A stretch of DNA of 64,000 nucleotides from an uncultured Selenomonadaceae bacterium (lineage in GTDB: Bacteria > Bacillota > Negativicutes > Selenomonadales > Selenomonadaceae): the NCBI GenBank assembly GCA_902778455.1, contig CACYXR010000009.1:1-64000 (forward strand). Direction: 5' to 3'. Position 1 is the first letter of the stretch. Every line of letters begins with the position of its first letter. Below the pieces are notes generated by a model. It was not told the origin of the DNA. It worked only from the letters and a program-made list of their open reading frames with translations, and ran no database searches. The translations under genes and the position numbers were made by a program. Below, one piece after another: positions 7,487 to 17,598 of the stretch.

Positions 7487-9109
7487 TTACTTGATAATCG
7501 TGATACGGCCCTGGCCCTGCCAGTCCGCGTATTCTTCGCCGATCTTCGCGTTCATGTGGTTCTGCACATATTCCATGATCATGTCCGCGTCGGTCAGGGT
7601 GCCGTCGTCGATCAGCTTCGCGCCCTTGAACATCACCATGCCGTTGCCGCCGTCCTTCAGCACATAGGTCGTGCCGCCGACGGTGTAGATCTTTTCCGGA
7701 TCGATGGGCTTGCCGCCGATCATGACGTCCCTGATACGGCGGTCGCCGCGCACCGCGACGAAGCTGCCGTGAGCGTCCAGTTCCACCGTGGAGGGGATCG
7801 TCGCGTCAATCGTATAGCTCATGCCCGAGACCTGCAGGAACCCGCCGTTCTCGTCGGGCAGATTCATCGCGCTGAGCTCCAGCGCGTCGAGGATCGTCTG
7901 TCCCGTGACCTCCACCGCCGAGCTCATATTGCCGAAGGGGAACGCAGTCAGGATATCCTGATAGGTGAACACGCCTTTCGAGATCTTGTTGCGGAGCGAA
8001 CCGCCGTTCACGAGAGCGACGTCGGTATTGAGCACGGCACGGAACGCGTCGGCCACGAAGTCGCCCATATTCGTCTCCTGGCTGCGCACGCGGCGCTCGC
8101 CCGTCGCGGGATCCCGCTCGCACAGATCGACCAGCGACTCGCCCACCGTCTGCTTCAGGATCGGCTCGAATTTCTTGTTTTCCTTCTCGATGACCTTCAG
8201 GATTTTCGGGTCGGGAGCGGGCAAAGTATCGTCCTTTTCCAGCGTCGAGGTCATGGTGCCGTCGTCGTGGATGACGAGCTTGCCCACCGTCTGCATCTTC
8301 GTGCCGGTCTGGGTGATCAGAACGTCCTTGCCGTCCTTGTTCTTCGCCATGAGGCTCTCGAACTGCTCATGGGAGTGACCGTCGATGATAGCCGTGACGC
8401 CGCGCGTGTTTTCCGCGATCGTAATGCTGGACCACTTGGGAATCGAGCCGTTCACGCCGAGATGACCGACGACGATCACATACTCCGCGCCTTCCGCTTT
8501 CGCCGCGTCTACGGCTTTCTGGATCGCGGCGTAGATTTTCGCGCCCGAATCATCCTCGGAGAAGCCGTAAATGAACTTCCCTTTGTCATCCTGGAAATAC
8601 TTCGGCGTCGAAGTCGCCAGCGTCTCCGGCGTCGTCACGCCGACGAAGGCGATCTTGTGGCCGCCCGCCTCGACAATCTTATAGGCCCGGAGCGGATGCT
8701 CGCCCGTGCGCAGGTCGGTGAAGTTGCAGGAAGCGTATTTCGTCTTCTGCAGCGCGTTCAGCTTGAAGAACTGCTCCATGCCGTAGTCGAACTCATGATT
8801 GCCCGGGATCAGGAAATCGTAGCCGATGGCGTTCATGATGTTCACGATGGACTCGCCCTTCGAGAGCTTGCCGATCGGCGCGCCCTGCACCGCGTCGCCG
8901 GCGTCCGCCAGCAGCACCGCGAGCCCCTGTTTCTTCAAATCCTTCTTGTACTGCGAGAGACGCGCGACGCCCACATTGTCCGAAATCCCGCAATGGATAT
9001 CGTTGGTGTGCAGGATCACCACGTCCGCCGCCCAGGCAATTGCCGAGAACGCCAGCGTGAAGACAAGCGTCAGCAACAGGGAAAAGAACCGATGAAATCT
9101 TTGCTTCAT
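7487..9109 (-). CDS. secreted 5'-nucleotidase / metallophosphatase (UshA/YfkN-like)
   Basis: 540 residues with a Sec signal peptide ending near AIAWAAD. The metallophosphoesterase domain shows HTNDIHCG, DAGDAVQG and the GNHEFDYG metal-binding motif; a later GHSHEQF supplies further ligands. From about residue 330 the 5'-nucleotidase C-terminal domain binds nucleotide (ETNMGDFVADAFR, LVNGGSLRN, FPFGN). It should hydrolyse extracellular nucleotides to nucleosides and phosphate in the periplasm. It starts at an ATG behind AAGGAAGGG. A broken copy lies at 6250-6522. Upstream lies a long repeat-containing, DnaA-box-rich gap shared with the divergent chemoreceptor. Confidence 0.93.
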   Translation of the reverse strand: MKQRFHRFFSLLLTLVFTLAFSAIAWAADVVILHTNDIHCGISDNVGVARLSQYKKDLKKQGLAVLLADAGDAVQGAPIGKLSKGESIVNIMNAIGYDFLIPGNHEFDYGMEQFFKLNALQKTKYASCNFTDLRTGEHPLRAYKIVEAGGHKIAFVGVTTPETLATSTPKYFQDDKGKFIYGFSEDDSGAKIYAAIQKAVDAAKAEGAEYVIVVGHLGVNGSIPKWSSITIAENTRGVTAIIDGHSHEQFESLMAKNKDGKDVLITQTGTKMQTVGKLVIHDDGTMTSTLEKDDTLPAPDPKILKVIEKENKKFEPILKQTVGESLVDLCERDPATGERRVRSQETNMGDFVADAFRAVLNTDVALVNGGSLRNKISKGVFTYQDILTAFPFGNMSSAVEVTGQTILDALELSAMNLPDENGGFLQVSGMSYTIDATIPSTVELDAHGSFVAVRGDRRIRDVMIGGKPIDPEKIYTVGGTTYVLKDGGNGMVMFKGAKLIDDGTLTDADMIMEYVQNHMNAKIGEEYADWQGQGRITIIK

Positions 9110-9137
9110 AAAATCCCTTCCTTTTTGTAATTTTGGC

Positions 9138-9297
9138 CATTAAAAATCACGAAATCTCGCCTTCCCCTTGAGGGGAAGGTGGCGCCCGCAGGGCGACGGA
9201 TGAGGTGTCTTCGAGATCTCGCAGACGTTAAGCGTTGCGGCTTTCCACCTCATCCGTCAGCTTCGCTGACACCTTCCCCTCAAAGGGGAAGGCAAGG
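9138..9297. repeat. intergenic palindromic repeat, copy C (inverted pair)
   Basis: Left unit at about 9138-9213 with the CATTAAAAATCACGAAA lead shared with copy B, a CCTTCCCC/GGGGAAGG palindrome and a GGATGAGGT box. The right unit, about 9247-9297, is inverted (ACCTCATCC, then CCTTCCCC-tcaaa-GGGGAAGG). Head-to-head units could fold into one long cruciform. The sequence between 9298 and 9390 holds no gene that I can support. Confidence 0.78.
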
Positions 9298-9392
9298 GAG
9301 TTTTGCAGCGAAATTTAATAGCCGGAGTAATATTTTGAATTTCAAGCCTCCTATATGATAAAAGATTTCATTGTGAAAGGCAAGGGAAAAAC

Positions 9393-9567
9393 GGTGGATA
9401 TTTTGTGAACAACCGATGTACAAATACAGGCGCAAAAGAAAAGTTTTCCACACCGAAGGGACGTTTTGTGAATAAAAATGTGGATAAGCGGATATTATTC
9501 CGCCCATTTTGCGATTTTTGCAGGATTTTTTTGCTTTGTGTCGAAAGATTATTTAATATTATCCACA
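9393..9567. other. cluster of DnaA-box-like 9-mers upstream of the chemoreceptor gene
   Basis: Relative to TTATCCACA and its complement, two perfect boxes lie at 9479-9487 (TGTGGATAA) and 9559-9567 (TTATCCACA). One-mismatch boxes are at 9444-9452 (TTTTCCACA) and 9467-9475 (TGTGAATAA), and two-mismatch boxes at 9393-9401 and 9404-9412. An AT-rich 70-base stretch separates the two perfect boxes. No replication gene is adjacent. The cluster could bind DnaA as a titration or regulatory site, or be an origin-like element; the last perfect box ends 15 bases before the chemoreceptor start. Confidence 0.5.
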
Positions 9568-9582
9568 AAAGGGGCGATTTGT

Positions 9583-11340
9583 ATGAACCAGCTTTCCATC
9601 TCGAAAAAACTGGCGCTGGCTTTCGGCATCCTGTTCCTGCTGTTCGCGGGCTTTGGGTATTTCGCCGTACGCTCGGCGGAGAACATCGGCAAGGAAGTCC
9701 GGAACATCGGCGACTGGATGGAGTCCCGCGACCGCGTGGCAACCATTTCCGAGACGGCGGCCGGGCTGCACCGCGCGCTGATGTACCGCATCACCGTTGA
9801 GGACCCGGCGGCACGGCAGGAGTGGGCGAAGGCGGAAAAGGAACGCATCGCCACGGTGAACGAGGCTTTTGCCGAATACGAGAAAACGCTGAACGAGACG
9901 GAATACGACACGGAAGAGGAAAAAGAGAGCGACTTCAAGATCCTGAACACGGAAAAGGCGCTTTGGGAAGCCTACCGCTCCGAAGTGGAAAAGGTCGACA
10001 AGCTGCTGGACGCGGGCAACCGGAAGGCGGCGGATACGCTCCTTGAAAAAGAGACCGCCAAGGCATTTTCCGCTTTGATCGACGCGATGGAAGAAGACGC
10101 CAAGAGCTGCCGTGAAGGCACGCAGGAAGCCCTGGACGCCGGTGAGGCGGCGTACCAGTCCGTCATCAAGATGGCGATTGCCGCCAGTATCCTGATCCTG
10201 GTGATTTCCATTCTCGTCCTCGTCGTGCTGACGAAGGCCATCCGAAAATCCGTCAAGACGATCACCACCACCGCGAAAAAGGCGGCGGACGGCGACCTTT
10301 CCCAAAACATCGAGCTGGAAACGGCAGACGAGTTCGGCGAGATCGCCAACTATTTCAACGAAATGCTCGACGCGACCCGCAGCGTGCTGCTTCGTATGCA
10401 GGGGACGGCGGAGGAAGTCGCGTCCAGCTCCGACAGCCTGACCGAGAACGCGGAACAGTCGGCGCAGGCGACCCAGAGCGTCGCCGAGGCCGTCACCAAC
10501 GTCTCGGCGTCTGCAGCGGAGCAGATGAACGCGCTGACCGAGACCAACGAGCGCATCGAACGCCTGAAGGAAGGCATGCACAACGTCGTCGATGTCGTAC
10601 GCTCCGGCATGAAGGGGGTCCACGACGCCGTGGAGGGAGCGAGTGAAGGCAACACGCTGGCGGCGAACACGGTCCAGCAGATGAACCGTATCGCCGAAAC
10701 CGTAGCGGAGTCGGCGGATACCGTCTCGAAGCTGGGCGAACGTTCAAAGGAAATCGGCTCGATCGTCGAAGTCATCACCGGCATCGCAGGGCAGACGAAC
10801 CTCCTGGCGCTGAACGCCGCCATCGAGGCGGCCCGCGCCGGCGAGCACGGGCGCGGCTTCGCCGTCGTCGCCGAGGAAGTCCGCAAGCTGGCCGAGGAAT
10901 CGCGCACAGCGGCGGAACAGATCGGCGAACGCATCCGCGCCATCCAGGATTCCACCGACGCGGCGGTGCACTCCATCGAACTTGGTCGCGACACCGTGCA
11001 GGAAGGCAAGGAAAACGTCACCCAGACCGGCGAATACTTCCAGCGCATCGTTTCGCAGATCGAAAACGTCCGCGAGTCCACGGAAAACATTATGAAGACC
11101 ATCGAGGATCTGCAGCGCCCGGTTGCCGAAATCGCCGCGAACGCGGAAGGCGTCTCCCGCCAGGCGCGCGCGGTTGCAGACGAGGCGCAAAGCGTCTCGG
11201 CGTCCTCCGAGGAGCAGGCAGCCGGCATGGACGAAATTGCCAACGCCAGCCGTTCGCTGGCGAAACTTTCCACCGAGATGCAGCAGATGGTCAGACAGTT
11301 CCGCCTTCGTAAAGGCGAAGAGAGGAGGCGTATCGTATGA
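9583..11340 (+). CDS. methyl-accepting chemotaxis protein
   Basis: 585 residues from the ATG at 9583 (AAAAGGGG upstream); the open frame extends 35 codons further but lacks a site there. TM1 is about residues 10-29, followed by a helical four-helix-bundle sensor domain (30-195), TM2 197-217 and HAMP 218-270. A cytoplasmic signalling hairpin has its tip at [20 protein letters not shown] (396-415). Glu/Gln-rich methylation helices flank it. There is no C-terminal CheR-binding pentapeptide. The ligand is unknown. A small gene overlaps the stop by ATGA and is presumably co-translated. Confidence 0.95.
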   Translation: MNQLSISKKLALAFGILFLLFAGFGYFAVRSAENIGKEVRNIGDWMESRDRVATISETAAGLHRALMYRITVEDPAARQEWAKAEKERIATVNEAFAEYEKTLNETEYDTEEEKESDFKILNTEKALWEAYRSEVEKVDKLLDAGNRKAADTLLEKETAKAFSALIDAMEEDAKSCREGTQEALDAGEAAYQSVIKMAIAASILILVISILVLVVLTKAIRKSVKTITTTAKKAADGDLSQNIELETADEFGEIANYFNEMLDATRSVLLRMQGTAEEVASSSDSLTENAEQSAQATQSVAEAVTNVSASAAEQMNALTETNERIERLKEGMHNVVDVVRSGMKGVHDAVEGASEGNTLAANTVQQMNRIAETVAESADTVSKLGERSKEIGSIVEVITGIAGQTNLLALNAAIEAARAGEHGRGFAVVAEEVRKLAEESRTAAEQIGERIRAIQDSTDAAVHSIELGRDTVQEGKENVTQTGEYFQRIVSQIENVRESTENIMKTIEDLQRPVAEIAANAEGVSRQARAVADEAQSVSASSEEQAAGMDEIANASRSLAKLSTEMQQMVRQFRLRKGEERRRIV

Positions 11341-11567
11341 CGCTGGAAGAATATACCGACAAAATGCACGACGCAAGCAAGGAAAGAACGCGGAGCCGCG
11401 CGGAAATCCAGGCCCGCTACCAGAAAGCCCTTGACCAATACCGCCAGCTTCTGAAAAGCACCGAAAACGTGAAGGAACAGAAGCTGCTGGTCTTCAACGA
11501 GATCAAGCTGCTGGGCTGGATACTGGGCAAACGGGACAAGGACGTCGCGAAAGAACTGAACCAATAA
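11337..11567 (+). CDS. small charged helical protein coupled to the chemoreceptor
   Basis: 76 residues, highly charged and predicted almost entirely helical, without membrane segment or signal. Its ATG overlaps the chemoreceptor stop (ATGA), indicating translational coupling. Heptad-like spacing ([20 protein letters not shown]) suggests a coiled coil that could pack on the receptor bundle; this is inference. I recognise no family. Confidence 0.72.
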   Translation: MTLEEYTDKMHDASKERTRSRAEIQARYQKALDQYRQLLKSTENVKEQKLLVFNEIKLLGWILGKRDKDVAKELNQ

Positions 11568-11572
11568 AATGC

Positions 11573-11615
11573 AACCGACCGTTCGCCGGATTTGAAGCGA
11601 ACGGTCGGTTTTCTT
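11573..11615. terminator. bidirectional terminator between convergent genes
   Basis: A 14-bp perfect stem AACCGACCGTTCGC / GCGAACGGTCGGTT with TTTTCTT after it on the plus strand. It ends the chemoreceptor pair and faces the convergent RhuM-like gene. Confidence 0.85.
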
Positions 11616-11618
11616 AAT

Positions 11619-12641
11619 TCAGTTTCCTTCTTCCATCACGAATCTGTCGAAGTCGGAAATGTATTCTTTGTCCTGTATCACGCGATATTTCTCGAACTCG
11701 CTGAGAGCGTGGAGGCGCGCGATTTCCGCGGTCACTTTCCCCGCGTCTTTCAGCAGCCCGTATTCAAACATTTCAATAAAACGGTTCAGCCGTTCTTCCC
11801 AGTCCGCCATGGTCAGTGGAATTTTCCGCTTCGCCATGTCCTCGGCGTAATCGAGATAGGCTGACACCATGCGATTGAGCTGCTGCATTTCCGGCTCGGC
11901 CAAATAGTTTTTTGCTACGATGACGTCGGAAGGCTTGATTTTCCCGTTCGGCGCGTCCTGCCATGAAGTCAGCCCCATGTGCGGCTTCCGGCTGTCCGCC
12001 CTGTCCACGATCAGCTCCGCCGCCGTATGGCCGTGGACGGCGAAATGCATCTTGTTCTGCACGTTCGCGTAAAAACGGCGAGTCGCCTTTGCCGTGCTGT
12101 CGTAGTCCACCGCCGTCGCGTAGATGTCCGTGACCTTTTGATAGAATTTCCGCTCGCTGGCGCGTATCTCGCGGATACGCTCCAGTTGTTCCTCATAGTA
12201 TTTGTCCGTCAGATAGGTGCCGCGTTTCAGACGCTCATCGTCCATGACCCAGCCCTTGATGGTGTATTCCTTGGCGATATGGTTCACCCATTTGCGGAAC
12301 TGCACCGCCCTCTCGGAGTTGACCTTGAATCCGACGGCGATAATCATTTGAAGATTGTAATGGTTTACCTTGCGACGAACGGTACGTCCGCCCTCATTTT
12401 GAACTATCCGGAAATTCCGGATAGTTGTCTCTTCTGATAACTCATGGTCTGCATAAATTTTTTTGATATGCTCGTTAACCGTCCGGATATTTACATCATA
12501 AAGCTGCGCCAGTTTTTTCTGTGTCAACCAGATATTTTCTTCCTCATAGCGTATTTCAATACTTTCTCCCCGCTCGCCCGTGGAAGCGACGAAGGTCAGG
12601 TATTCCGCCGCGCTGGAGCGGAGAGCAACGTCTTTGGGCAT
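11619..12641 (-). CDS. rhuM: RhuM-family protein
   Basis: 340 residues matching the RhuM family first named from Salmonella pathogenicity island 3. The N-terminal region has EIRYEEENIWLTQKKLAQLYDVNIRTVNEHIKKIY, a winged-helix-like recognition segment, followed by FRIVQNEGGRTVRRKVNHYNLQMIIAVGFKVNSERAVQFRKW, highly typical of RhuM. The C-terminal half is helical. The molecular role of the family is unsettled. The gene stands alone between terminators, as accessory, probably transferred genes do. Confidence 0.85.
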   Translation of the reverse strand: MPKDVALRSSAAEYLTFVASTGERGESIEIRYEEENIWLTQKKLAQLYDVNIRTVNEHIKKIYADHELSEETTIRNFRIVQNEGGRTVRRKVNHYNLQMIIAVGFKVNSERAVQFRKWVNHIAKEYTIKGWVMDDERLKRGTYLTDKYYEEQLERIREIRASERKFYQKVTDIYATAVDYDSTAKATRRFYANVQNKMHFAVHGHTAAELIVDRADSRKPHMGLTSWQDAPNGKIKPSDVIVAKNYLAEPEMQQLNRMVSAYLDYAEDMAKRKIPLTMADWEERLNRFIEMFEYGLLKDAGKVTAEIARLHALSEFEKYRVIQDKEYISDFDRFVMEEGN

Positions 12642-12734
12642 CGTTCACGCCTCCGTTGTTTTCAATGATTACCTATTTATATTCGCGCTTTTCGACTAAA
12701 ATCCTTTTGGTAAGCTATACAAAAATCGCGCCAT

Positions 12735-12772
12735 GAAAAAACGCCTGCCGGGAATCGTTCCCGACAGGCGTT
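12735..12772 (-). terminator. rho-independent terminator of ilvC
   Basis: On the minus strand AACGCCTGTCGGGAA pairs with TTCCCGGCAGGCGTT (one wobble) around a 3-nt loop and is followed by a T run. It lies about 20 bases past the ilvC stop. Confidence 0.9.
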
Positions 12773-12791
12773 TCGTTTGTTTTGCGCAATA

Positions 12792-14316
<1,525 letters not shown>

Positions 14317-14369
14317 CAAAGCCGCCTCCCCGAAGATTTTGCAGCGTTCCTCACCGCAAATATAAAGAT

Positions 14370-14398
14370 ATTATGGCAATCCGCGCCGCGTTTGTCAA
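14370..14398 (-). promoter_or_regulatory. ilvN-ilvC promoter
   Basis: On the minus strand: TTGACA (14393-14398), 17 bases, CATAAT (14370-14375). It lies 54 bases before the ilvN start. The leader of about 45 bases is too short for a T-box or a typical leader-peptide attenuator. Confidence 0.75.
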
Positions 14399-14461
14399 TG
14401 GCTTTAGTGTGTATACATGGAACAGAATACGACTTCCGACGTCCCGGAATAGTCATCCTTT

Positions 14462-15697
14462 CTATGATTCCGCCGCACAAGAATCCGACGATTCCAGCAA
14501 AAATTCCACAATATTTTTGTGCCGGATACCCTCATAGCCACGCCCCGTCATTTCATTCATCGACAATACGACTTTCTCGAAATTGTCCTGAATCCTGGCC
14601 AACGGCTCGAATTCACGCTTCCTGTTTTCTTCCGTCAGCAGATAGCAAACCTGGATATACAGCCTTTCGCCGTTTCTCTCCGCGACAAAATCCACTTCCG
14701 CATCCTGCTGCTTTCCGATATAGACCGTAAAATGACGCCGCAGCAGCTCCAAAAAAACAACATTCTCCAGCATCCCCGCAATATCCTGCTCCCGATACCC
14801 CATCACCGCATGGCGAAGCCCCAAGTCAGACAGGTAATACTTCTCCTGCGTTTCCAAGAGTCTCTTCCCTTTGATATCATATCGGGCCACGCGATGCACC
14901 AGGCAGGCAGATTCCATCGCAGCGAGATAATTATAGACGGTTTCCGTGCTCAATCGGCGCCCCTGGCTTTTCAAAAAATCCGAGATGGTTTTCGCCGAAA
15001 ACGTATTGCCGATATTGTCCATCAAATATACGGCAATTTTTTCCAAAAGCGCTGTATCCCGGACACGATTGCGGGCAACGACATCCTTCAACAAAATGGA
15101 ATTGTAGATATCCTGCAAATAGAGCAACAGCCTGTCCGTTTCCCATTTCATCTGGTGAATACCCGGGAGCCCGCCGAACTGAAGATAAGACAAAAAATAC
15201 TTTTGTTCGGATCGGCCAGCCTCCTCCGGATTTGCTTCCGCAAACGCCATAAATTCGCGAAAACCGAGCGGATACACCTTGATTTCCACATACCGCCCGG
15301 AAAGAAGCGTCGCCAGTTCTCCCGAAAACAGCTTGGCATTCGAGCCTGTCAAATAAATATCGCAGTCAAAGTCAACCCGAAAAGAATTGACGGCCCGCTC
15401 CCATTCGCTTGTTTCCTGGATTTCGTCCAAAAGCAGATACAAGCGCCCTTCCACTTTCGATGCCCGTTCTGCGATTTCGTCGTAGAGCGCGTGGTACTCC
15501 TTCAGCCGTTCATACCGCATAGATTCAAGATTGATGAATACGATATTGTTCGGCACGACGCCTCGTAATAAAAGCTCCTCCCGGATCAATTCCAGCATAA
15601 CGCTTTTCCCGCTCCGACGCATCCCGGTCAAGACTTTGATAACAGGACGATCCATGAAATCCCGAATCTGCCGCATATAGCACTCTCGCGGTATCAT
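14462..15697 (-). CDS. AAA ATPase with C-terminal DUF4143 (ATP-binding protein)
   Basis: 411 residues. Walker A GMRRSGKS is at 25-32, Walker B LYLLLDEIQE near residue 90, and an arginine-sensor-like LTGSNAKLFSGELATLLSGR follows. A winged-helix segment leads into DUF4143 (LENVVFLELLRRHFTVYIGKQQDAEVDFVAERNGERLYIQV), which resembles a PD-(D/E)XK-like fold with E/D and VDFV residues. These proteins are common, often multi-copy and of unknown role; links to defence or toxin regulation are only suggested for relatives. Single gene with its own promoter and a strong inverted repeat upstream. Confidence 0.88.
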   Translation of the reverse strand: MIPRECYMRQIRDFMDRPVIKVLTGMRRSGKSVMLELIREELLLRGVVPNNIVFINLESMRYERLKEYHALYDEIAERASKVEGRLYLLLDEIQETSEWERAVNSFRVDFDCDIYLTGSNAKLFSGELATLLSGRYVEIKVYPLGFREFMAFAEANPEEAGRSEQKYFLSYLQFGGLPGIHQMKWETDRLLLYLQDIYNSILLKDVVARNRVRDTALLEKIAVYLMDNIGNTFSAKTISDFLKSQGRRLSTETVYNYLAAMESACLVHRVARYDIKGKRLLETQEKYYLSDLGLRHAVMGYREQDIAGMLENVVFLELLRRHFTVYIGKQQDAEVDFVAERNGERLYIQVCYLLTEENRKREFEPLARIQDNFEKVVLSMNEMTGRGYEGIRHKNIVEFLLESSDSCAAES

Positions 15698-15730
15698 GTC
15701 ACCCCTCCTCGCCCTTTAGAAGTTTCTTTT

Positions 15731-15791
15731 ATAATATGATTTTTTATAAAAAATAGCAATAGTTTCTTGCATAAAAGAAACTATTGCTATT
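15731..15791 (-). promoter_or_regulatory. promoter of the DUF4143 ATPase gene overlapped by a 17-bp perfect inverted repeat
   Basis: On the minus strand a -35 TTGCTA (15754-15759) and -10 TATTAT (15731-15736) are 17 bases apart. A perfect inverted repeat, arms 15752-15768 and 15775-15791 (AATAGCAATAGTTTCTT) with a 6-base loop, covers the -35. Either a regulator binds here or the repeat acts as a terminator for convergent or upstream transcription. The position over the -35 favours an operator. Confidence 0.55.
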
Positions 15792-15841
15792 AACATTAGA
15801 AACTCCGCCGCAAAATCCTAAAATCTACATATAGCTGTTTA

Positions 15842-16540
15842 TTACAGAGAAATATTCAGCGTGTTTTCGATATAATCGCGGGCCGACGCCCCATTGGCGG
15901 TGGACTCGTCGTGAATCTTGCCTTTGTGCTGGAGAATGGCGTGGAAAATAGTGTCCTCGATACTTCCAGGAACCAATCGTTCCCAGCGGCGCGGGTCGTA
16001 TCGCTTATCCTCGACGTCGTTCGCGGGGCGTCCCGCGACTTCAATTTCACAAAGGAATTGGATTTGCTTTCTCTTTGGGCGAATCAAGTAATGTTCCAAA
16101 TAATATTTGGGCGGATATGTGTAGTCTTCCGGCGCATATTCCAAAGGCTCCAGCTTAATCCATACGTCGATCATCTTCTCGTCGATAGTATGCGGGATGT
16201 GCGTATAAAAGGCAGCTTTCCGATCCATGCTGTAGATGAAGGATTCGTCGCGGCAAATCTCGATGTATCGCGCTTTTCGTTTTTGCTCCTCTTCCTCTGC
16301 ATCTTTGCCGTCATCCGAGTCCGAACCATAATCCTCTTTTTTAGACGGATTCGTGAACCAATCGTCGGCGTGAGGCTCTGTTTCATCCCATGCATGCTCG
16401 CCTGTATAAACAGGCCCCGTCGTATCTTCCTCGATTTCCTCCGAGCCGCCCTCGAAACGACTTTCCCGCGCCTCCGTGCCCGTCGGCAGAGAAAGCATTG
16501 CCACTGCCGCCATGACCGCCAACCATTTCCCGTATCGCAT
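15842..16540 (-). CDS. exported protein of unknown function
   Basis: 232 residues from ATG 16540 (TTGGAG, 8 bases upstream; an upstream GTG at 16549 is possible). A signal peptide (MRYGKWLAVMAAVAMLSLP) is followed by an acidic, low-complexity linker (residues about 30-80, rich in E, D, T) and a globular domain with a KLEPLEYAPEDYTYPPKYYL segment. The hydrophobic content indicates a periplasmic or surface protein. It lies 24 bases after the neighbouring exported-protein gene, so the two probably form an operon. No family recognised. Confidence 0.75.
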   Translation of the reverse strand: MRYGKWLAVMAAVAMLSLPTGTEARESRFEGGSEEIEEDTTGPVYTGEHAWDETEPHADDWFTNPSKKEDYGSDSDDGKDAEEEEQKRKARYIEICRDESFIYSMDRKAAFYTHIPHTIDEKMIDVWIKLEPLEYAPEDYTYPPKYYLEHYLIRPKRKQIQFLCEIEVAGRPANDVEDKRYDPRRWERLVPGSIEDTIFHAILQHKGKIHDESTANGASARDYIENTLNISL

Positions 16541-16564
16541 GGTCACCACTCCAAGCCGATTATC

Positions 16565-17386
16565 TCAATACGTAACATTAATGTCGTCCAAGACTTCCTT
16601 CATCGCCTCACGGACGCCCCATTGGTATTTGCGCGCGCGACCCGTTCCTGCCCCGCCTGTTTCACCATAAGCCACTACATCTCGTCGATAAAGATAATCT
16701 CCGCTTTCTAAATCTACAAATCGTACTCGCAACCAAACTGATTTTTTCATTGTTGTGCTTGTAATCGGAGGCACGGGAAACCATGTATGTTTTTCCTCAT
16801 AGTAATTGCCGTGAGAGACCGTCACCGCAAGAATATAATCGTAATCACATTCACGTCCAGCTCGAACAAAATCCGACCGAGACACATAAGAAATATTGTT
16901 CGGCTGCTGCGGTTGAATTCTCAATCCGTCCTTGTCTAATGCCCGATCAGGCGCATTGCTTTCTCCTGTCGATGACCATCGCTCCCATTCATCCCCCTTA
17001 TCTTCCTCATATTGCAAGAGTTTCGTCATTACATCCGTACCCTTCATGACGGCAAACTCTTCGCGGGGGAATTTTTTGCGAATCTGCGTATAGATTTCAT
17101 CCTTGACGCGATTTTCAACAATCAGGTCTTCATCGCCATCTATTACAATAGCAATCCGCACCCGCCCTTCCGGACCACTTGGCGGATTCTGACCATAAAT
17201 GATGCGTCGCGCCCTCTCATAAAGGTCCGATTTTTGATAATCGCGGCTCTTTTTCATTTCGCGTTCCGCTACGCTCACATGCGCCCGCGCCTCGACAACA
17301 TTTTCGAAGCCTGCGAGCAACGTCACACAAGTTATCATACACAATGAAGCTGCCAACAAGATTTTATTCCATGTATTCCATCTCAT
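16565..17386 (-). CDS. exported protein of unknown function
   Basis: 273 residues from the ATG at 17386 (GAAGG 9 bases upstream); an in-frame ATG at 17410 adds 8 residues and also has a plausible site. A signal peptide or anchor (about residues 7-28) precedes a domain with RVRIAIVIDGDEDLIVENRV and later CDYDYILAVTVSHGNYYEEKHTWFPVPP. Alternating beta patterns suggest an alpha/beta periplasmic protein. It is the first gene of a probable two-gene unit with 15842-16540. No family recognised and no catalytic motif stands out. Confidence 0.75.
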   Translation of the reverse strand: MRWNTWNKILLAASLCMITCVTLLAGFENVVEARAHVSVAEREMKKSRDYQKSDLYERARRIIYGQNPPSGPEGRVRIAIVIDGDEDLIVENRVKDEIYTQIRKKFPREEFAVMKGTDVMTKLLQYEEDKGDEWERWSSTGESNAPDRALDKDGLRIQPQQPNNISYVSRSDFVRAGRECDYDYILAVTVSHGNYYEEKHTWFPVPPITSTTMKKSVWLRVRFVDLESGDYLYRRDVVAYGETGGAGTGRARKYQWGVREAMKEVLDDINVTY

Positions 17387-17549
17387 GTCACAGCGCCTTC
17401 CCTTCCGCATCTTTCCCTGTAATCCTAGGCTCTTATCATAACAGCTCCGACTTTATACATAAAATATTTTATCATTAGTGGGTGTGTTTTACAAGTGCAA
17501 TTTACACGCAAATTATAACTGTAATATTTATGTAGTATTTTTAATGTGT

Positions 17550-17579
17550 GTATTTTATCGAAAATCATACATAAAATAC
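17550..17579. promoter_or_regulatory. candidate operator of the ribbon-helix-helix gene
   Basis: Inverted 9-mers GTATTTTAT (17550-17558) and ATAAAATAC (17571-17579) lie 20 bases before the RHH start codon, with related ATACATAAAATA sequences at about 17455 and 17568. Ribbon-helix-helix proteins often bind such short AT-rich repeats to control their own gene. The flanking gap 17387-17598 is otherwise AT-rich non-coding. Confidence 0.4.
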
Positions 17580-17598
17580 TATATGAAGGGGGATTCCA

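Noticed and set aside
9488-9560. Sigma-28 flagellar promoter for the chemoreceptor
   Set aside because: A GTCGAAAG sequence resembles part of the -10, but no TAAA-type -35 is present at the right distance.
9393-9567. Calling the DnaA-box cluster the chromosomal origin
   Set aside because: No dnaA, dnaN, rpmH or similar gene is near, and gene orientation to the right (mostly minus strand) does not suggest two divergent replichores here.
14317-14461. T-box or leader-peptide attenuator before ilvN-ilvC
   Set aside because: The promoter leaves only about 45 bases of leader, too short for a T-box, and no Leu/Ile/Val-rich peptide or terminator stem is visible.
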